NCBI RefSeq assembly: GCF_002086455.1
Contig: NZ_MVHC01000007.1
Coordinates: forward strand, 62,001-126,000
DNA: 64,000 nt
Direction of reading: 5' to 3'
DNA from: Mycolicibacter algericus DSM 45454
GTDB taxonomy: Bacteria; Actinomycetota; Actinomycetes; Mycobacteriales; Mycobacteriaceae
The notes under the pieces: model-generated
What the model saw: the letters and a program-made list of their open reading frames with translations, nothing else
What the model was told of the DNA's origin: nothing
Databases searched by the model: none
Part shown: in pieces, positions 45,190 to 56,129 of the stretch
Layout: each line of letters begins with the position of its first letter
How positions within the stretch are numbered: the first letter of the stretch is position 1
Program-made: the position numbers and the translations under genes

Positions 45190-45867
45190 TCAGCCGACGA
45201 AGCGGGCCAACCGCGCCGAAAGGTGCGGCACCAGTTCGCCGTCGGCGTCCACCCGCTCCTCCACGTAGGCCAGGTCACCGTCGGCGACGATCCCGTAAAG
45301 CCGCTTGGCCCCACCGATCAGCGCACCCGATTTGCTGCGCGCCAGCGCGTCGGTGACCAACTCCCAAGACGCCGGGCCGTGCGGGCGCCCGTAGAACAAC
45401 TCCACGTAGCCGCTCGAGTGCGCCAGCAGCAACTCGATCGCCTGCGACTCCTCCGGATCGCCGGGATCACTGTTGAAACGCCAGAAGCCGGTTTCCCGCA
45501 GGGCCGGCCCGGTGAGCTCGGCGGCATCATCGAGCGGCCAGGACCGCGCCTCCCAGTTCAGGTAGTCACCGCCGTCGTGGGAGACCACGATCTGCTGGCC
45601 GAACCGGTAGTCGCCGTGCGCATGGTGGCCCACGCCTTCGCCCCGCCACACCCCGACCAACGGCAGCAGTGCCAACAGGGCGTCGTGCAGATCGGCGCCT
45701 TCACGAAGGTTGGCCGTGTCGCTGACCGGAAGGTCCTCGAAGACCGGGATATTGCGGGCCGCGGTCCGGGCGCCCCGTTCGGCAGCCGCGGCTATCGCAC
45801 GGTCACCGGAACCCGGGATGACCGGACGGTCGCCGCCGCCCTGCGCGTCACCGTCTGGGGCGCTCAC
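45190..45867 (-). CDS. Nitrobindin (THAP4-like heme-binding beta-barrel, Rv0813c-like)
   Basis: A 225-aa protein with a 60-residue variable N-terminus and a ~160-residue FABP-like beta barrel. The motif GVWRGEGVG and the C-terminal heme-ligand region [11 protein letters not shown] identify nitrobindins, which bind ferric heme and can isomerise peroxynitrite to nitrate. The GTG start overlaps the stop of a 32-aa membrane peptide, so it is probably translated from a transcript starting at that peptide. Confidence 0.9.
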   Translation of the reverse strand: MSAPDGDAQGGGDRPVIPGSGDRAIAAAAERGARTAARNIPVFEDLPVSDTANLREGADLHDALLALLPLVGVWRGEGVGHHAHGDYRFGQQIVVSHDGGDYLNWEARSWPLDDAAELTGPALRETGFWRFNSDPGDPEESQAIELLLAHSSGYVELFYGRPHGPASWELVTDALARSKSGALIGGAKRLYGIVADGDLAYVEERVDADGELVPHLSARLARFVG

Positions 45868-45962
45868 ATCTCGTCGGTGATCAGCCGATACAGCGTGTAC
45901 AGCGCGAACCAGGTGATCAGGCCCGTAGCCGCCACCAGCATCAACTCGAAGAACAGCACCAC
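45864..45962 (-). CDS. 32-aa single-helix membrane peptide upstream of nitrobindin
   Basis: Reads from GTG as [20 protein letters not shown] then [13 protein letters not shown] and stop. One hydrophobic helix of ~22 residues is followed by a short polar tail. The start is supported by TAGACT at 45969-45974, exactly 6 nt upstream on the minus strand (leaderless). The stop overlaps the nitrobindin GTG. Likely a conserved small membrane protein or translational coupler; function unknown. Confidence 0.65.
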   Translation of the reverse strand: MVLFFELMLVAATGLITWFALYTLYRLITDEM

Positions 45963-45968
45963 GGGGGC

Positions 45969-45974
45969 AGTCTA
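45969..45974 (-). promoter_or_regulatory. -10 box of the small membrane peptide-nitrobindin operon
   Basis: TAGACT on the minus strand, 6 nt before the GTG at 45962, no ribosome binding site between. It lies just downstream of the sseC stop. Confidence 0.55.
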
Positions 45975-45984
45975 TCGCGAGTCG

Positions 45985-46287
45985 TCAGGCGACCTTGATG
46001 TCGACCTCGTGCAGACCGGCGCCCGACGGTGACACCACGGCGTCACCGTTGCCCGCCGAGGACAGTGCCCGCACCGTCCACAGGCCCGGTGCGGCGAAGA
46101 ACCGGAAGTCACCGGTCGCCGATGCGACCACCTCCGCGGTGAATTCGTCGGAGGAGTCCAGCAGTCGCACGAAAGCGCCCCCGACGGTCGCACCGGAGCT
46201 GTCCACCACGCGGCCCGTGATCACCGTCTCCTTCGCCAGGTCGACGTTGGCCGGCAAGACGAGTCCTTGTTTCGGTCCAGAGCACAT
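45985..46287 (-). CDS. sseC: DUF1416 protein, SseC-like
   Basis: A 100-aa beta-sandwich protein (carboxypeptidase-regulatory-like fold) beginning MCSGPKQGLVLPANVDLAKE. Rv0814c/SseC family, always next to the rhodanese CysA. Gap to the rhodanese stop is one nucleotide, so cotranscribed. Proposed role in sulfur metabolism rests on this linkage. Confidence 0.9.
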   Translation of the reverse strand: MCSGPKQGLVLPANVDLAKETVITGRVVDSSGATVGGAFVRLLDSSDEFTAEVVASATGDFRFFAAPGLWTVRALSSAGNGDAVVSPSGAGLHEVDIKVA

Positions 46288-46288
46288 A

Positions 46289-47122
46289 TCAGCTTCCCAA
46301 TTCGATCGAGGCGCCCACCAGGGAGCCGTATTCCATCCAACTGCCGTCGTAGTTCTTGACATTCCGGTGTCCGAGGAGTTCGTGCAGCACGAACCAGGTG
46401 TGTGAGGAGCGCTCACCGATCCGGCAGTACGCGATGGTCTCCTTCTCGCCGTCCAAGCCGGCGGCGGCGTACAGCTTGGCCAGCTCCTCGTCGGACTTGA
46501 AGGTGCCGTCTTCATTGGCGGTGCGGCTCCAAGGCACGTTGATCGCGCTGGGGATGTGGCCGCGCTGCTGGCTCTGCTCCTGGGGTAGGTGCGCGGGCGC
46601 CAGGATCTTGCCGGAGAACTCCTCCGGGGAGCGCACGTCGATGAGGTTCTTGGTGTTGATCGCGGCGATCACCTCGTCGCGCCGCGCCCGCAGCGACTCA
46701 TCGAGCGGCTTGGCCGTGTAGGACGTGGCCGGACGGGTGACCTGCTCACCGGAGAGCGGGCGCCCCTCGAGCTCCCACTTTTTACGGCCACCGTCGAGCA
46801 GTTTGACCGATTCGTGACCGTAGAGCTTGAAGTACCAGTAGGCGAACGCGGCGAACCAGTTGTTGTTGCCGCCGTAGAGGACCACCGTGTCGTCGTTGCC
46901 GACACCGCGTTCGGAGAGCAGTTTGGAGAATCCGGCGGCGTCGACCACGTCGCGACGGACCGGGTCCTGCAGGTCCGTTCGCCAGTCCAGTCGGATCGCG
47001 CCGGGGATGTGGTTGGTGTTGTAGACACTGGTGTCTTCATCGACTTCGACGAAGACGGTGCCCGGCGCGTCGAGATTGCTCTCGGCCCAGTCGGTGGAGA
47101 CCAGGACGTCAGAGCGAGCCAT
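46289..47122 (-). CDS. cysA2: Thiosulfate sulfurtransferase (rhodanese, CysA2-like)
   Basis: A 277-aa tandem-rhodanese enzyme transferring sulfane sulfur from thiosulfate. Active-site Cys is in AYCRIGERSSHTWF near residue 233; the first domain motif is ILYGG-like VVLYGGNNNWFAAFAYW. The second ATG (MARSDVL) is chosen because GAAAGGA lies 8 nt before it, whereas it would overlap an ATG 9 nt upstream. In M. tuberculosis this locus is cysA2 (Rv0815c). Confidence 0.94.
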   Translation of the reverse strand: MARSDVLVSTDWAESNLDAPGTVFVEVDEDTSVYNTNHIPGAIRLDWRTDLQDPVRRDVVDAAGFSKLLSERGVGNDDTVVLYGGNNNWFAAFAYWYFKLYGHESVKLLDGGRKKWELEGRPLSGEQVTRPATSYTAKPLDESLRARRDEVIAAINTKNLIDVRSPEEFSGKILAPAHLPQEQSQQRGHIPSAINVPWSRTANEDGTFKSDEELAKLYAAAGLDGEKETIAYCRIGERSSHTWFVLHELLGHRNVKNYDGSWMEYGSLVGASIELGS

Positions 47123-47161
47123 GGCGGGCATCCTTTCGGTGATTCGAGGCAGCCGCTGCGG

Positions 47162-47617
47162 TCATGCCGCCGTCGGGCGCAGGCGGACGACGAGCGGGTA
47201 AAGCTGACAGGCCAGGCAGATGCCGAAGGCCGCGTTGAGGAAGGCCGCCGCCAGCGCAACGGTCGTCGCGATGATTCCCACCACCGGGGCGGCGGCGAAA
47301 CCGGCGAGTCCGATCAGGGCGAAAACCAGGCCGACGAGCTGGGCGAATTTCAGCGGAGCCACCGGCTCGCGCGCGCTGGCCGGACTCAGCCGCGGCGCCA
47401 GCAGTCGGGCGAACAGCACACCGTAGGGGTGGCGCCGGGGGCCCGACACCGCGCCGATCGCGAACGCCACCGCCTGGCCGGCAAGCAAGACGGTCGCACC
47501 GGCCGGGCTGACCTCGAAGGTGAGCAGAACGGCCGCCAGCACCGCGGTGGTGACCCAGGCGCTGAACCGGGGACCCCGGACGTCTACCTGCCCGGTGTCG
47601 GAGGAGGTGTCCGGCAT
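47162..47617 (-). CDS. DUF4395 membrane protein
   Basis: A 151-aa protein with about four hydrophobic helices and a C-terminal CLAC motif (GICLACQLYPLVVRL) typical of DUF4395 proteins found with thioredoxin and sulfurtransferase genes. The two cysteines could exchange electrons with the neighbouring membrane thioredoxin (inference). It lies between the poly-Cys leader peptide and the rhodanese, in the same orientation. Confidence 0.85.
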   Translation of the reverse strand: MPDTSSDTGQVDVRGPRFSAWVTTAVLAAVLLTFEVSPAGATVLLAGQAVAFAIGAVSGPRRHPYGVLFARLLAPRLSPASAREPVAPLKFAQLVGLVFALIGLAGFAAAPVVGIIATTVALAAAFLNAAFGICLACQLYPLVVRLRPTAA

Positions 47618-47711
47618 GGTGTTGCTCCCTGGCTGTCGTGGCGAATGGCTGGGTGGAGACATGCCACGGATTCACCGGGCGGCTCCCAGAGCGACGCGAG
47701 AACGCGGCTAC

Positions 47712-47801
47712 TCAGCGGCAACGACAACAGCAGCAGCCCGCGGTGCGGCACAGATCGACTGCGCGACGCTTGGTGAGCACAAGCTCAAGGCGGGCGAACA
47801 C
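47712..47801 (-). CDS. Leaderless poly-cysteine leader peptide (cysteine attenuator)
   Basis: A 29-aa peptide beginning (GTG) MFARLELVLTKRRAVDLC and ending GCCCCRCR. Its GTG is 7 nt after TAGGCT (47809-47814), i.e. leaderless. It closely fits the class of poly-Cys short ORFs reported upstream of sulfur operons in mycobacteria, where ribosome stalling at Cys codons when cysteine is scarce raises downstream expression. Downstream targets here would be DUF4395, cysA2 and sseC. Confidence 0.85.
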   Translation of the reverse strand: MFARLELVLTKRRAVDLCRTAGCCCCRCR

Positions 47802-47808
47802 GACGAAC

Positions 47809-47814
47809 AGCCTA
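47809..47814 (-). promoter_or_regulatory. -10 box of the poly-Cys leader
   Basis: TAGGCT on the minus strand, 7 nt upstream of the leader-peptide GTG. It gives the DUF4395-cysA2-sseC operon a promoter separate from the thioredoxin gene upstream. Confidence 0.65.
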
Positions 47815-47830
47815 CCCAATGCCGGGGCGT

Positions 47831-48262
47831 TCAAGCCAATAACGGCTCCAGCGCCGACCGCAGCGCAGCGGCCGTCGGCACACCGGCGGCCCGGTAGCGC
47901 TGCCGGCCGGCGGCGTCGAAGATCAGCGTGGTGGGCAACGACAGCACCGAGAACCGCCGCGCCGCAGCGGGGTTGGTGTCGATGTCGACTTCGCGATGCG
48001 CTATCTCTCCCGGGCCGCCCAGGTCGTCGCAGACCGTCTCGACCACCCGCCGCACCCCGGCGCAGGGTCCGCACCAGGGCGCGGAGAAATGCACCACGGT
48101 CGGGCGGCCGGGCTGCAACCCGAGAAACGCAGCACCGCCGTCGTCTGCGCCGATCTCCGGGGCGGTGGCCGCCACCGCCTTGAGCGCCCCGGCCCGCCGG
48201 CTCATCCACCACCCGATGACGCCCGCCAGGAGCAGGCCGGTGAGCATCGCGACCACGCTCAC
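47831..48262 (-). CDS. thiX: Membrane-anchored thioredoxin-like protein (Rv0816c-like)
   Basis: A 143-aa protein with one N-terminal hydrophobic helix (~4-19) and a thioredoxin fold containing the redox motif [14 protein letters not shown] and the cis-Pro loop SLPTTLIFD. Likely a membrane-tethered disulfide reductase. The GTG start overlaps the LmeA stop by 4 nt, so it belongs to the LmeA transcript. Confidence 0.9.
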   Translation of the reverse strand: MSVVAMLTGLLLAGVIGWWMSRRAGALKAVAATAPEIGADDGGAAFLGLQPGRPTVVHFSAPWCGPCAGVRRVVETVCDDLGGPGEIAHREVDIDTNPAAARRFSVLSLPTTLIFDAAGRQRYRAAGVPTAAALRSALEPLLA

Positions 48263-49050
48263 CGCGGGCGGAACTCCGGCAGGGTGACGGTCATGTCCTC
48301 GGCGATGCCCTCGATGATCACATCGGAGCCGCGGGCACCCTGGCTGGTCGGCACCAACCCGAACGGCAGCCGCTGCTGCGGCACGCTGCCGTGGAACGCC
48401 GCCAGCACCGCGGCCCGCTGCTCCTCGGGAACGTGCTGGTCGGCGGTATCCGGACCCGTGAGCACCCCGGTCGGGGTGATCACCAGTGTGCTGTGGTCAG
48501 CACCGCCGACCGAGAGGTCCACCGCCACGCTCACCCGCTTGCCGTAGCCGGCCGGCGTGCCGGTGAACACCAGGCCGTGATTGCTCGAGATCCCCGACTC
48601 GGTGGTGCCGCCGGTGGCGTCGTTGGTCTCGTTCGGCGGTGCCTCCACCATCAGGTCGCGGATGCCCAGATAGCGACCCAGGTACACCGAGCCGATGATG
48701 ATCCGGCTCTCCAGTTTGGCGACCGAGATCTTGGCGCCCGGCCGGAATCGCCAGGACGCCTCGCTCAGGTCGACCGAATGCATGGTGGCCTCCAGCATCG
48801 CCTTGCCGACCATCGGCTGCTCGACGGCAGGGGCTTTGATCTCCACTTCGTCGTAGTGATCCCGCCGTGCCTGCGGGATGAACGGGAACCCCAGGATCGC
48901 GACGAAGGGGTCGGATCCGAGGTCGGTGGCCCGGCGCACCGCCCGGGACAATTGGTATTCGGCGTAGACGCTGGTCCCGAAATCGACCCCGCCAGCTGCG
49001 ACCGCCACCGCCGCGATCACGGCCGATATCCCGATAAGCACCCTGCGCAC
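48259..49050 (-). CDS. lmeA: DUF2993 envelope protein, LmeA-like
   Basis: A 263-aa exported lipid-binding protein (Rv0817c family). N-terminal signal/anchor [21 protein letters not shown], then [19 protein letters not shown] and the C-terminal [17 protein letters not shown]. LmeA is needed for mannan-chain elongation of lipomannan/LAM in mycobacteria (family knowledge). Diverges from the winged-helix regulator. Confidence 0.88.
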   Translation of the reverse strand: MRRVLIGISAVIAAVAVAAGGVDFGTSVYAEYQLSRAVRRATDLGSDPFVAILGFPFIPQARRDHYDEVEIKAPAVEQPMVGKAMLEATMHSVDLSEASWRFRPGAKISVAKLESRIIIGSVYLGRYLGIRDLMVEAPPNETNDATGGTTESGISSNHGLVFTGTPAGYGKRVSVAVDLSVGGADHSTLVITPTGVLTGPDTADQHVPEEQRAAVLAAFHGSVPQQRLPFGLVPTSQGARGSDVIIEGIAEDMTVTLPEFRPR

Positions 49051-49110
49051 CCGGTCATTCTGGCAGGTCGCACGCTATCGTTAGATCACCTGGGACGCTG
49101 GAGGGCCACG

Positions 49111-50807
<1,697 letters not shown>

Positions 50808-50821
50808 CCGGTCGGCTATCT

Positions 50822-50839
50822 ATTCACCGCCCGTTCACC
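50822..50839 (+). promoter_or_regulatory. PHO-box-like direct repeats upstream of pstS
   Basis: ATTCACC (50822-50828) and GTTCACC (50833-50839) are spaced exactly 11 nt apart, as in actinobacterial PHO boxes (GTTCACC direct repeats), and lie about 80 nt before the pstS start. A RegX3/PhoP-type response regulator would be expected to activate here under phosphate limitation. Confidence 0.65.
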
Positions 50840-50914
50840 TGCCATGCGGTTCCCATCCATAAGTGGCGCATACGTTCCGGGGGGATTTGAACCTGAGCGA
50901 GGAAGTGAGGAGCG

Positions 50915-52018
50915 ATGAAACCCACAACGGCGGGTGTTGCCCTGTTGGCGGCGACCCTGGGGCTGGCACTGAGCGGCTGCGGCAGTGACGACAACTCCGG
51001 TGGTGCGGCCGGCGCCGGCGCGTCGGGATCCGCCGAGTGTGCCGGCAAGAGCACGCTGACCGCCGAGGGTTCGACGGCCCAACAGAACGCGATCGCGGTG
51101 TTCAATCAGGTGTGGGGCAAGGAGTGCGCGGGCAAGAACCTGTCGTACAACCCGACGGGGTCCGGTGCCGGCCGGGAGCAGTTCATCGCCGGGCACGTCG
51201 ATTTCGCCGGGTCCGATTCGCCGCTGAGCGAGGCGCAGGTCGAACAGGCCGCCGCCCGCTGCGACGGAAATCCCGCGTGGCATCTGCCGCTGGTGTTCGG
51301 TCCGATCAGCATGGCGTATCACCTCGACGGGGTGGAGCACCTGGTGCTCAACGCGGACGTGCTGGCCCGCATCTTCAGCGGATCGATCACCAGCTGGGAC
51401 GACCCCGCGCTGGTCGCCCTGAACCCGGGCGTGGAACTGCCCGCGATCGCCATCACGCCGATCTACCGGTCGGACTCCTCGGGGACCACCGACAACTTCC
51501 AGAAGTACCTCAGCGCCGCCGCGCCGCAGGCCTGGACCAGGGGCGACGGCAGCGAGTTCCAGGGCGGCGTCGGTGAGGGCGCGCAGAAATCGGCCGGCGT
51601 GGTGCAGGCCGTGCAGAGCACGCCCGGCGCCATCGGTTACGTCGAGAAGGGCTTCGCCGACCAGGCGAACCTGCACTCGGCGATGATCGACTCGGGTGCC
51701 GGCGTGGTCGCCGCCACCGACGAGTCGGCCGGCGCGGCGATCCAGTCCGCCGCGTTCGTGACCGAGGACAGCAATGACATGCGACTGGACCTGCGGTCGC
51801 TCTACGGGACCAAGCAGGCCGCTGCCTACCCACTAGTCTTGGTGACCTATGAGATCGTCTGCTCCAAGGGCTACGACGCGGATACGGCGGCGGGCGTGAA
51901 GTCCTTTCTGAAGGCGGCGTCGACCACCGGTCAGGAAGGCCTGGCGGACGTGGGCTATGTCCGGTTGCCCGACCAGCTCAAGCGGCGACTGAGTAGCGCT
52001 ATCGACGCGATTCAGTAG
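50915..52018 (+). CDS. pstS: Phosphate-binding lipoprotein (first copy)
   Basis: A 367-aa periplasmic phosphate-binding protein. Signal peptide with lipobox LALSGC (Cys about residue 22). Phosphate-binding motifs are [32 protein letters not shown], and [16 protein letters not shown]. First gene of the pstS-pstC-pstA-phoT operon. GAAGTGAGGAG precedes the ATG. Confidence 0.94.
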   Translation: MKPTTAGVALLAATLGLALSGCGSDDNSGGAAGAGASGSAECAGKSTLTAEGSTAQQNAIAVFNQVWGKECAGKNLSYNPTGSGAGREQFIAGHVDFAGSDSPLSEAQVEQAAARCDGNPAWHLPLVFGPISMAYHLDGVEHLVLNADVLARIFSGSITSWDDPALVALNPGVELPAIAITPIYRSDSSGTTDNFQKYLSAAAPQAWTRGDGSEFQGGVGEGAQKSAGVVQAVQSTPGAIGYVEKGFADQANLHSAMIDSGAGVVAATDESAGAAIQSAAFVTEDSNDMRLDLRSLYGTKQAAAYPLVLVTYEIVCSKGYDADTAAGVKSFLKAASTTGQEGLADVGYVRLPDQLKRRLSSAIDAIQ

Positions 52019-52039
52019 CGGCACCGCGCAACCGAAGGG

Positions 52040-53056
52040 GTGTCTAGTATCGCCGAGTCGTCGAGTTTCAGCGTGACGGAGTCACCGGTGGCGAACAAGT
52101 CGCCGCTGACTCCGCCGACGAGGCGCTCCGCCACGGGTTCCCTGACCGACCGGCTGTTCCGGCGGGTGGCCGAGGGTTCCGGCGTGTTGATCATCGTCTT
52201 GATCACCGCCGTCGGCGGCTTCCTGCTGCTGCGTGCCGTCCCGGCGTTGCAGCGCAACAAGGAGAACTTCTTCACCTACGGCGGCAACTGGGTCACCACC
52301 GACACCTCCGCCATGCATTTCGGCGTCGCCGAGCTACTGCAGGTGACGGTGTTCGTCTCGGTGTTCGCCCTGCTGCTGGCCATGCCGGTGGCGCTCGGTG
52401 TCGCGATCTACCTCACCGAGTACGCTCCCCGGCGGCTCGTCGGACCGCTCGCCTACATGGTCGAGTTGTTGGCGGCCGTGCCGTCGATCATCTACGGCGC
52501 GTGGGGGCTGTACGTGCTGGCGCCGCAGCTGCGGAGCACGGCGCAGTGGCTCAACGACAATCTCGGCGGGTTCTTCCTGTTCGCCACCGGCAACGCCTCC
52601 GTCGCCGGCGGCGGCACGGTCTTCACCGGCGGGATCGTGCTGGCGGTGATGATCCTGCCGATCATCACCGCGGTCACCCGGGAGGTGCTGGCTCAGACCC
52701 CCCGGGGCCAGGTCGAGGCCGCCCTGGCGCTGGGTGCGACTCGCTGGGAAGTGGTCAAGGTGGTGATGTTGCCGTTCGGGCGGTCCGGCTACATCAGCGC
52801 CGCGATGCTGGGGCTGGGCCGTGCGCTCGGCGAGACGGTTGCGTTGTTGATCATTCTGCGGGCCACCCAGACGACGTTCAACTGGTCGCTGTTCGACGGC
52901 GGCTACACCTTCGCCACCAAGATCGCCGCCACCGCATCGGAGTTCAACGACCAGTACAAGGCCGGCGCCTACATCGCGGCCGGACTGGTGCTGTTCGTGC
53001 TGACCCTGGTGGTCAACGCGTTGGCACGTGCAGCCATCACGAAGAAGGTGCACTGA
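52040..53056 (+). CDS. pstC: Phosphate ABC transporter permease PstC (first copy)
   Basis: A 338-aa permease with six membrane helices. The EAA loop is [25 protein letters not shown], then [18 protein letters not shown]. Start uncertain: GTG 52040, or GTG 52073, which would shorten the protein by 11 residues. Its stop overlaps pstA (TGATG). Confidence 0.93.
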   Translation: MSSIAESSSFSVTESPVANKSPLTPPTRRSATGSLTDRLFRRVAEGSGVLIIVLITAVGGFLLLRAVPALQRNKENFFTYGGNWVTTDTSAMHFGVAELLQVTVFVSVFALLLAMPVALGVAIYLTEYAPRRLVGPLAYMVELLAAVPSIIYGAWGLYVLAPQLRSTAQWLNDNLGGFFLFATGNASVAGGGTVFTGGIVLAVMILPIITAVTREVLAQTPRGQVEAALALGATRWEVVKVVMLPFGRSGYISAAMLGLGRALGETVALLIILRATQTTFNWSLFDGGYTFATKIAATASEFNDQYKAGAYIAAGLVLFVLTLVVNALARAAITKKVH

Positions 53057-53970
53057 TGACCGCCCTGCTGGACCGGCCCGTCAAGGAGCGCACCTTCGCG
53101 ACGGTGAGCCTGCGTCGCCGGGTGGCCAACGCCATCGCGACGGTGTTGGTCACCGTCGCGATGGGGGTAGCGCTGGTGCCGCTGATCTGGGTGATGTACT
53201 CGGTGTTCGAACGCGGGTTCGGCGCGGTCAGTTCCAGTGTCTGGTGGACGAATTCGCAGGCCGGGATGACGGCTTTCGCAGCCGGGGGCGGCGCCTACCA
53301 CGCGATCGTGGGAACCCTGTTGCAGGGACTGGTGTGCGCGGCGCTGTCGATCCCACTGGGCATCTTCGTGGCGATCTATCTCGTCGAATACGGTGCCGAC
53401 ACCCGGCTCGGCAAGCTTGCGACATTCATGGTCGACATCTTGACCGGGGTCCCGTCGATCGTGGCGGCGCTGTTCATTTACGCGCTGTGGGTGGCGACGC
53501 TGGGCTTTCACCGCTCCGGTTTCGCGGTGTCGTTGTCGTTGGTGCTGCTGATGGTGCCGGTGATCGTCCGGGCCACCGAAGAGATGCTCCGGATCATTCC
53601 GATGGATCTGCGAGAGGCCAGTTACGCACTGGGCGCGCCGAAGTGGAAGACCATCGTCAGCATCGTGATCCCGACCGCGCTGTCGGGCATCATCACCGGG
53701 ATCCTGCTGGCGCTGGCCCGGGTGATGGGCGAGACGGCGCCGCTGCTGATCCTGGTCGGTTATTCGCAGGCGATCAACTTCGACATGTTCCAGGGCTTCA
53801 TGGGGTCGTTGCCGGGCATGATGTACGACCAGACGTCGGCGGGCGCGGGCACCAGCGCGGTTCCCACCGATCGGCTCTGGGGTGCCGCGCTGACGCTGAT
53901 CGTCCTGATAGCGATACTGAACATCGCGGCCAGGTTCGGAGCGCGGGTGTTCGCGCCCAAGAAGTTCTAG
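53056..53970 (+). CDS. pstA: Phosphate ABC transporter permease PstA (first copy)
   Basis: A 304-aa permease. The EAA loop is EASYALGAPKWKTIVSIVIPTALSGIITG, then ALARVMGETAPLLILVGYS. ATG 53056 overlaps the pstC stop. Partner of PstC in the membrane channel of the high-affinity phosphate importer. Confidence 0.93.
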   Translation: MTALLDRPVKERTFATVSLRRRVANAIATVLVTVAMGVALVPLIWVMYSVFERGFGAVSSSVWWTNSQAGMTAFAAGGGAYHAIVGTLLQGLVCAALSIPLGIFVAIYLVEYGADTRLGKLATFMVDILTGVPSIVAALFIYALWVATLGFHRSGFAVSLSLVLLMVPVIVRATEEMLRIIPMDLREASYALGAPKWKTIVSIVIPTALSGIITGILLALARVMGETAPLLILVGYSQAINFDMFQGFMGSLPGMMYDQTSAGAGTSAVPTDRLWGAALTLIVLIAILNIAARFGARVFAPKKF

Positions 53971-54026
53971 TCTGACGGCAATCCAGCGCGAAGCGGTGGG
54001 AGAAGAATAATTAGGAGTGCTGCACG

Positions 54027-54803
54027 GTGGCTAAAAGGTTGGACCTGACCGATCTCAACATCTATTACGGGGCCTTCCATGCCGTTGCCGACGTGACGCT
54101 GTCGGTCGCCCCGCGCAGCGTGACCGCGTTCATCGGACCGTCCGGATGCGGCAAGTCGACGGTGTTGCGCACCTTGAACCGGATGCACGAGGTCATCTCC
54201 GGCGCCCGGGTGGACGGGTCGGTGCTGCTCGACGGTGAGGACATCTACGGCCCGTCGATCGATCCCGTCGGGGTGCGGAAGGCCATCGGCATGGTCTTCC
54301 AGCGTCCGAACCCGTTTCCTACCATGTCGATCCGCGACAACGTGGTCGCCGGGCTGAAGTTGCAGGGTGTTCGCAACCGCAAGCTACTCGACGAGACCGC
54401 GGAGCATTCGCTGCGCGGCGCCAACCTGTGGAACGAGGTGAAGGACCGGCTGGACAGGCCCGGCGGCGGGCTGTCGGGCGGGCAGCAGCAGCGATTGTGT
54501 ATCGCCCGGGCCATCGCGGTGCAGCCCGACGTGCTGTTGATGGACGAGCCCTGTTCGGCGCTGGACCCGATTTCGACGATGGCCATCGAGGAGTTGATCG
54601 CTCAACTCAAGCAGGACTACACCATCGTCATCGTCACCCACAACATGCAGCAAGCTGCCCGGGTCAGTGACCAGACCGCGTTTTTCAACCTCGAGGCCGT
54701 TGGCAAACCGGGCCGGCTGATCGAGATCGACGGCACCGAGAAGGTCTTCTCCAACCCCAGCTGCAAGGAGACCGAGGACTATATCTCGGGCCGGTTCGGC
54801 TGA
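54027..54803 (+). CDS. phoT: Phosphate ABC transporter ATP-binding protein
   Basis: A 258-aa PstB-type ATPase (Rv0820-like). Walker A is [14 protein letters not shown], the ABC signature [14 protein letters not shown] and Walker [14 protein letters not shown]. It is the only PstB in the window, whereas two permease sets are present, so it probably powers both. GTG start with TTAGGAG about 9 nt upstream. Confidence 0.96.
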   Translation: MAKRLDLTDLNIYYGAFHAVADVTLSVAPRSVTAFIGPSGCGKSTVLRTLNRMHEVISGARVDGSVLLDGEDIYGPSIDPVGVRKAIGMVFQRPNPFPTMSIRDNVVAGLKLQGVRNRKLLDETAEHSLRGANLWNEVKDRLDRPGGGLSGGQQQRLCIARAIAVQPDVLLMDEPCSALDPISTMAIEELIAQLKQDYTIVIVTHNMQQAARVSDQTAFFNLEAVGKPGRLIEIDGTEKVFSNPSCKETEDYISGRFG

Positions 54804-54915
54804 CCCCGCACCCCGAACGGCTGACAGCGCAGGCGAACGGTTGCGCATGTAGCCGGTATTTCCGACACCGAGATCGACTACGGTGTAGTGATCAGCGCCG
54901 GCGGGAGGAATGTGT
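54804..54915 (+). promoter_or_regulatory. Intergenic region before the second pstS
   Basis: Contains the direct repeat CGAACGGnTG at 54814 and 54834 (20 bp apart, in helical phase). A GGGAGG ribosome binding site is at 54903-54908. No clear PHO box here. Confidence 0.3.
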
Positions 54916-56016
54916 GTGAAGTCCAATCGATTCCGCATCGCGTTGAGCCTGATGGTGACGACTCTGCTGCTGGTCGCGGGCTGTGGCGGCTCGACGAAGT
55001 CGGACTCCGCCTCGAATATATCGGTGCAGTGCGGTGGAAAGAAGAAGCTGCTCGCCAGCGGGTCGACCGCCCAGGCCCATGCCATCGAGCAGTTCGTCTA
55101 TGCCTACATCCGGGCCTGTCCGGACTACACGTTGGACTATCGGGCCAACGGCTCCGGCACGGGAGTCGCACAGTTCGCCAGTGGCCACACCGAGCTGGCC
55201 GGGTCCGACTCCCCGCTGGACCCGTCGACGGGCGAGCCGCAACGGGTAGCGGCCCGCTGTGGGTCGCCGGCGTGGCATCTGCCCACAGTGTTCGGTCCGA
55301 TCGCGGTCACCTACAACGTCAGTGGTGTCGGTGATCTCGCCGTGGACGGGCCGACGCTGGCGAAGATCTTCAACGGCACCATCACCAGTTGGGACGATCC
55401 CGCGCTGCGGGCTCTCAACGAGGACGTGCAGTTACCGGCCGAGCCGATCCATGTGTTGTTCCGCGGTGACTCGTCCGGGACCACCGACAATTTCCAGAAG
55501 TATCTCGACGCTGCCTCCGACGGCGCTTGGGGCAGGGGCGCCGGTAAAACTTTTAACGGTGGTGTCGGCGTCGGGGCGACCGGCAACGACGGGACTTCCG
55601 CGCTACTGCGCAGCACCGAGGGATCGATTACCTATAACGAATGGTCTTTTGCGGTGGGGCGGCAGTTGAAAATGGCCCGGATCATCACTTCGGCGGGCCC
55701 GGAACCGGTGACGATCTCGACCGAGTCGGTGGAGAAAACCATTGCCGGTGCCAAGTTCATCGGCGAGGGCAACGATTTGGTGGTCGACACGTCATCGTTC
55801 TACAAGCCGACTGACGCCGGGGCCTACCCGATCGTGCTGGTGACCTACGAGATCGTGTGCTCGAAGTACCCCAACGCCTCGAACGGGCAGGCGGTGAAGG
55901 CGTTCATGAGCGCGGCGATCGGCGCCGGCCAGGAGGATTTGGATCAGTACGGCTACATACCGCTGCCGGATTCGTTCCGGGCGAAATTGCGGACGGCAAT
56001 CGACGCGATCCAATAG
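54916..56016 (+). CDS. pstS: Phosphate-binding lipoprotein (second copy)
   Basis: A 366-aa phosphate-binding lipoprotein with lipobox LVAGC. Motifs [32 protein letters not shown], and [19 protein letters not shown] 54916 is preferred over ATG 54910, which lies immediately against the ribosome binding site. Most similar in this window to the third PstS (at 61271). Stands without its own permease, upstream of pknD, resembling the pstS2-pknD pair of M. tuberculosis. Confidence 0.92.
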   Translation: MKSNRFRIALSLMVTTLLLVAGCGGSTKSDSASNISVQCGGKKKLLASGSTAQAHAIEQFVYAYIRACPDYTLDYRANGSGTGVAQFASGHTELAGSDSPLDPSTGEPQRVAARCGSPAWHLPTVFGPIAVTYNVSGVGDLAVDGPTLAKIFNGTITSWDDPALRALNEDVQLPAEPIHVLFRGDSSGTTDNFQKYLDAASDGAWGRGAGKTFNGGVGVGATGNDGTSALLRSTEGSITYNEWSFAVGRQLKMARIITSAGPEPVTISTESVEKTIAGAKFIGEGNDLVVDTSSFYKPTDAGAYPIVLVTYEIVCSKYPNASNGQAVKAFMSAAIGAGQEDLDQYGYIPLPDSFRAKLRTAIDAIQ

Positions 56017-56129
56017 CCGACCGGTCTCCGGTTGCGTTGGCGGCCCCGCAGGGGGTGTTGCCGATACGAATTCGTGGTTCTTCTGAATTTCATTCTGACC
56101 AGGAATGTAGCCCTACCTTAAGGTTCAGC

